The notes beneath the pieces are model-generated. The model worked only from the letters and a program-made list of their open reading frames with translations, was not told where the DNA came from and made no database searches. The translations under genes and the position numbers were made by a program. Positions 60,532 to 64,000 of a DNA stretch of 64,000 nucleotides are shown piece after piece. Origin of the DNA: Faecalibacterium prausnitzii (GTDB lineage Bacteria; Bacillota; Clostridia; Oscillospirales; Ruminococcaceae). The first letter of the stretch is position 1. Each line of letters begins with the position of its first letter. Location of the stretch: positions 124,001 through 188,000 of the forward strand of contig NZ_PRLE01000003.1 of the NCBI RefSeq assembly GCF_003287495.1. Direction: 5' to 3'.

Positions 60532-62527
60532 TAAAATCGCCGCGCTCTTCCCCAACTGCATCACAGAAATGCTGGACGAGGAGAAAAGCACCCCCGACCA
60601 CAAGGTTTACAAGCGCGGTATCAACTTTGAACTGCTGAAGCAGATGCTCTCGCCGGACGTTGTAGACGGAGATGAAGCATACGAGTTTACATGGGTGGGC
60701 AAAAAGGCCTCCATTGTGGAAGCTAACAAGCCAATCCGCAAGACCCTGCGCCCCTGCCCGGAAGAAAGCAAGAACTGGGATGATACCGAGAATCTCTACA
60801 TTGAGGGCGACAATCTGGAAGTGCTCAAGCTGTTGCAGGAGAGTTATCTGGGCAAAGTCAAAATGATTTACATTGACCCGCCGTATAATACGGGCAATGA
60901 TTTTATCTATGCAGACGATTTTATGCGTTCGCAGGATGAAGAAAACCGTCAGATGGGGATGTATGACGAGGACGAGAATCGGCTGTTCAAGAACAATGAC
61001 AGCAACGGACGGTTTCACTCTGACTGGTGCAGCATGATGTATTCCCGGCTGATGCTGGCACGAAATCTATTGACAGATGATGGCGTTATTTTTATCAGTA
61101 TTGATGATAATGAGCAGAAAAACCTTGAAAATATATGTGGTGAAATTTTTAGCAATGAAAACTTTCTTGCGTGCTTAATTTGGGAAAAAACCAGAAAAAA
61201 TGATGCTCGATTTTTTTCTACTGGACATGAGTATATGCTTGTTTATGCAAAGTCAGTAGCCAGTCTTTTGGGAAATAATGTATATTTTAGAGAAGAAAAA
61301 CCGGGAGCAGCTGAAATATACGCTGAATACCTTAGGCTTCAACAACTATATGGAACTGATTGCGCAAAGATTCAAGATGGCTTGCAAGATTTTTATTCAC
61401 ACCTTCCGAAAGATCATCCTGCAAAAAAGCTTTCACGCTATAATAAAGTAGATGAAAATGGTGTCTGGAGAGACGACAACATGTCTTGGCCCGGAGGAAA
61501 AGGGCCATCCTATGATGTTATTCACCCGATAACCGGAAAGCCTTGTGCTGTGCCGCCGGGAGGTTGGCGTTACTCAACGCCTGAAAAAATGCAAGAAATG
61601 ATAAATAAGGGAAAAGTAGTTTTTCGAGAGGATGAGACGCTTCCTCCAATAAAGAAAACTTATCTTGTTAGAAAGCCCGGAAAATCTGCTGACCCAGAAG
61701 ATGAGAATGTTGGTAAGCAGGTAATGGGTACATATTTTTACAAAAGTTATCTTCAATCGTCTATTGTGATGGAAAATCTTCTTGGAAAGGGAATTTTTGA
61801 GTACTCAAAGGATCATGAAGTTATAAAAAGAATGATTTCTTATGTAACATCTTCAAACGATACTATTCTCGATTTCTTCTCTGGTTCGGCTACAACTGCA
61901 CATGCTGTTATGCAATTAAACGCAGAGGATGGTGGCCACCGTAAATTTATTATGGTGCAGTTGCCTGAGCCTTGCGATGAAAAGAGCGAAGCCTACAAAG
62001 CTGGCTATAAAACCATTTGCGATATTGGCAAAGAGCGTATTCGCAGGGCTGGCGAAAAAGTCAGAGAGGGAAGTCCGTTAACAACGCAGAATTTGGACAT
62101 TGGCTTCCGTGTTTTCAAGCTGGACGATACCAATATGAAGGACGTCTATTATTCTGCCGAAGAATACTCCCAGACCAACCTCGAAGAGCTGGAAAGTAAC
62201 ATCAAGGAGGACCGCACCGACCTTGATTTGCTATTTGGCTGTCTGCTGGATTGGGGTCTGCCGCTGTCCATGCCGTATCGGTCTGAGAAAATCGACAACT
62301 GCACTGTCCATACCTACGCACCCGGTGATGCTGCGCTGAATGTTCCTGATGCCCTGATTGCCTGCTTTGACAGCAATGTGCCGGAAAATGTTATCAAGGA
62401 AATCGCCAAGCGCAAGCCGCGCCGTACAGTGTTCCGGGATTCTTCCTTTGCCAGCAGCCCGGAAAAGATCAACGTGTTTGAAATTTTCAAGCTGTATGCG
62501 CCAGATACCGATGTCAAGGTGATTTGA
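60479..62527 (+). CDS. Type III-like adenine DNA methyltransferase (Mod)
   Basis: 682 residues. Motif IV DPPY at 133-136 (IYIDPPYNTGNDFIYADDF) and, in the C-terminal half, the SAM motif LDFFSGSATTAHAVMQL: a beta-class N6-adenine methyltransferase. The target-recognition region in between (about 61120-61860) is clearly more AT-rich than the flanks. GGAGG is six bases before ATG 60479; the open frame extends 13 codons further upstream without a site. It marks host DNA and is the specificity subunit for Res. Confidence 0.9.
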   Translation: MSNKLPLQTPNLTAQNIDKIAALFPNCITEMLDEEKSTPDHKVYKRGINFELLKQMLSPDVVDGDEAYEFTWVGKKASIVEANKPIRKTLRPCPEESKNWDDTENLYIEGDNLEVLKLLQESYLGKVKMIYIDPPYNTGNDFIYADDFMRSQDEENRQMGMYDEDENRLFKNNDSNGRFHSDWCSMMYSRLMLARNLLTDDGVIFISIDDNEQKNLENICGEIFSNENFLACLIWEKTRKNDARFFSTGHEYMLVYAKSVASLLGNNVYFREEKPGAAEIYAEYLRLQQLYGTDCAKIQDGLQDFYSHLPKDHPAKKLSRYNKVDENGVWRDDNMSWPGGKGPSYDVIHPITGKPCAVPPGGWRYSTPEKMQEMINKGKVVFREDETLPPIKKTYLVRKPGKSADPEDENVGKQVMGTYFYKSYLQSSIVMENLLGKGIFEYSKDHEVIKRMISYVTSSNDTILDFFSGSATTAHAVMQLNAEDGGHRKFIMVQLPEPCDEKSEAYKAGYKTICDIGKERIRRAGEKVREGSPLTTQNLDIGFRVFKLDDTNMKDVYYSAEEYSQTNLEELESNIKEDRTDLDLLFGCLLDWGLPLSMPYRSEKIDNCTVHTYAPGDAALNVPDALIACFDSNVPENVIKEIAKRKPRRTVFRDSSFASSPEKINVFEIFKLYAPDTDVKVI

Positions 62528-62540
62528 GGGAGAACAGCAG

Positions 62541-64000
62541 ATGAAACTTCAATTCAAACACCAGAAATTTCAGGCAGATGCCGCAAAAGCCGTGGTGGAC
62601 GTCTTTGCGGGCCAGCCCTACCTGACTATGAATTACCACATCGACAACGGCAGCGACATTTACCAGACTGATATGGAAACAAGCTTCACAGGCTGGCGCA
62701 ATGAACAGATTGTACCAGAGCTGAACGACAGTATTATTCTGGAGCACCTGCAAAAAATCCAGCGCACCAACCAGATTGAACCATCCAAGCAGTTGGAGGG
62801 ACACTATAACCTTACCATTGAGATGGAAACAGGTGTCGGCAAAACCTACACCTATATCAAGACCATGTATGAGCTGAACAAGCATTACGGCTGGAGTAAG
62901 TTTATCGTGGTCGTGCCCAGTGTTGCCATCCGTGAGGGCGTGTATAAATCGTTTGAGGTCACACAGGATCACTTTGCAGAAGAGTACGGCAAGAAGATCC
63001 GCTTCTTTATCTACAACTCCGCACAGTTGACGGAAATTGACCGCTTTGCCTCGGATAGTTCCATCAATGTCATGATCATCAATTCGCAGGCGTTCAATGC
63101 CAAAGGCAAAGACGCCCGCCGTATTTATATGAAGCTGGACGAGTTCCGTTCCCGTCGGCCCATTGACATTATTGCAAAGACAAACCCGATCCTGATTATT
63201 GATGAACCGCAGTCAGTGGAGGGCAAGCAGACCAAAGAGCGGATGAAAGAGTTCAACCCGATGATCACCCTGCGCTACTCGGCTACCCACCGCGCGGACA
63301 GCATCTACAACATGGTCTACCGGCTGGATGCAATGGAAGCCTATAATAAGCGTCTGGTCAAGAAAATCGTGGTCAAAGGCATTACGGAATCCGGCAGTAC
63401 CGCTACGGATGGGTTTGTCTATCTGGAAAGCATCAATCTTTCCAAGGCAGACCCTACGGCAACGATCCAGTTCGACTGCAAGGGAAAATCCGGCCTGCGC
63501 AAAGTAACGCGCACCGTTGGGCTGAAATTCAACCTCTATGACCACTCCGGCAATCTGGACGAATATAAGGATGGCTATGTGGTGAAAGAGATTGATGGCC
63601 GGGACAACCACATTGAATTTCTGAATGGTGTCCGATTGTTTGCCGGAGATGTGGTCGGCAAGGTGGACGAGGACCAGCTGCGCCGCATTCAGATTCGGGA
63701 AACGATCCTTTCGCATCTTGAGCGGGAACGTCAGCTGTTCCACAAGGGCATTAAAGTGCTGAGCCTGTTCTTTATTGACGAGGTGGACAAGTACAAGTGC
63801 TACGATGCCGCAGGCCAGCCTTACAACGGCATTTATGCAGAGATGTTTGAGCAGGAGTACGAGGATATTGTCGGCCAGATGCAGCTTTCGCTGGGCGAGG
63901 ATGATTACATCCGCTACCTGAAAGCAATTTCTGCACACGATACCCATGCGGGTTATTTTTCGGTGGATAAGAAAGGTCATTTTGTCAATCAGGTTGCAGG
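62541..64000 (+). CDS. Type III restriction subunit Res (helicase-nuclease), 5' part
   Basis: The first 486 codons of a gene that continues past the right edge. Starts MKLQFKHQKFQADAAKAVVD; Walker A METGVGKTYTYIKT (about 95-105), DEAD-type box ILIIDEPQSVEG (about 219) and motif III RYSATH. The nuclease domain, normally C-terminal (PD-E/DxK), is outside the window. ATP-driven translocation and cleavage of unmethylated DNA are expected, with Mod. Starts 13 bases after the Mod stop, with GAGGGAG upstream. Confidence 0.9.
   Translation, partial: MKLQFKHQKFQADAAKAVVDVFAGQPYLTMNYHIDNGSDIYQTDMETSFTGWRNEQIVPELNDSIILEHLQKIQRTNQIEPSKQLEGHYNLTIEMETGVGKTYTYIKTMYELNKHYGWSKFIVVVPSVAIREGVYKSFEVTQDHFAEEYGKKIRFFIYNSAQLTEIDRFASDSSINVMIINSQAFNAKGKDARRIYMKLDEFRSRRPIDIIAKTNPILIIDEPQSVEGKQTKERMKEFNPMITLRYSATHRADSIYNMVYRLDAMEAYNKRLVKKIVVKGITESGSTATDGFVYLESINLSKADPTATIQFDCKGKSGLRKVTRTVGLKFNLYDHSGNLDEYKDGYVVKEIDGRDNHIEFLNGVRLFAGDVVGKVDEDQLRRIQIRETILSHLERERQLFHKGIKVLSLFFIDEVDKYKCYDAAGQPYNGIYAEMFEQEYEDIVGQMQLSLGEDDYIRYLKAISAHDTHAGYFSVDKKGHFVNQVA

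Noticed and set aside
1-64000. CRISPR arrays, rRNA genes and insertion sequences
   Set aside because: No regularly spaced repeat series, no rRNA signature and no transposase were seen; the only long repeats are the mobA-end duplication and short hairpins.

Overview
The window looks like a chromosome segment of a Gram-positive, anaerobic gut Clostridia member of the Oscillospiraceae (Ruminococcaceae), most like Faecalibacterium or a near relative. The basis is high GC with strong codon bias in the core genes, AAGGAGG-type ribosome binding sites, SpoIIE and AbrB homologues, a YerC/TrpR-like protein, GHL10 and ROK proteins, a cytosolic pectinesterase and Nudix/GNAT housekeeping genes. The genus call is inference from gene content, not a database result.

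Layout. 1-5 kb: start of a Na+/dicarboxylate symporter with a divergent LysR regulator, a Nudix hydrolase, a cytosolic ricin-type lectin, a small membrane protein, an acetyltransferase, a TrpR-like regulator and a DJ-1 protein. 5-14 kb: an M24 peptidase, a TatB-TatA-TatC operon, a ROK sugar kinase, and a minus-strand run of acetyltransferase, ABC exporter, YggS, UPF0340 and a membrane-anchored beta-propeller whose N-terminus resembles TatA. 14-23.5 kb: an OmpR-type two-component system, a 51-residue membrane peptide, a pectinesterase, SpoIIE, glutamyl-tRNA synthetase, an AbrB-like regulator with a perfect Spo0A-box heptamer upstream, and an alpha/beta hydrolase.

23.5-38.6 kb is a molybdenum-cofactor block. 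A nine-gene minus-strand operon (molybdopterin-binding protein, moaC, moaA, MOSC-MogA fusion, modA, modB, modC, moeA, mobB) diverges from a ModE-like regulator across a palindrome that overlaps the operon -10 box. Nearby are a FadR-type regulator, a 16-Cys ferredoxin subunit with a molybdopterin oxidoreductase that lacks a Tat signal, a MalY-type aminotransferase, a DUF554 protein and mobA. No MoaD, MoaE or MoeB is present in the window.

38.5-41.3 kb holds a foreign, AT-rich hybrid histidine kinase between two 179-bp direct repeats of the mobA 3' end and its terminator (4 mismatches, offset 2567 bp), next to tRNA-Met(CAT). 41.4-47.4 kb returns to core sequence: membrane proteins, a Tat-exported GHL10 glycosidase-like protein, an EamA transporter, a YgjP metalloprotease and a flippase.

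47.5-64 kb is accessory. First comes a self-contained signalling locus: an AgrC-type kinase and LytTR regulator, divergent from a pseudo-receiver and a 700-residue lipoprotein. Then there is wreckage: a MATE transporter end fused to an hsdM gene with an in-frame TAG. Then the 3' half of a tRNA-Lys(TTT) gene, cut exactly at the anticodon loop and followed by its own terminator. This is a classic attachment-site scar, and its geometry puts the inserted element on the right. That side carries a defence island: an AlbA_2/ATPase regulator, divergent from a tightly overlapping operon of PLD-SNF2 helicase, DUF4391 protein, a 107-residue unknown, a two-helix membrane protein, a type III-like Mod methyltransferase with an AT-rich recognition domain, and a Res helicase-nuclease that runs off the window end. 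The helicase operon with its embedded membrane-protein pair is the best candidate for an undescribed or variant defence system.
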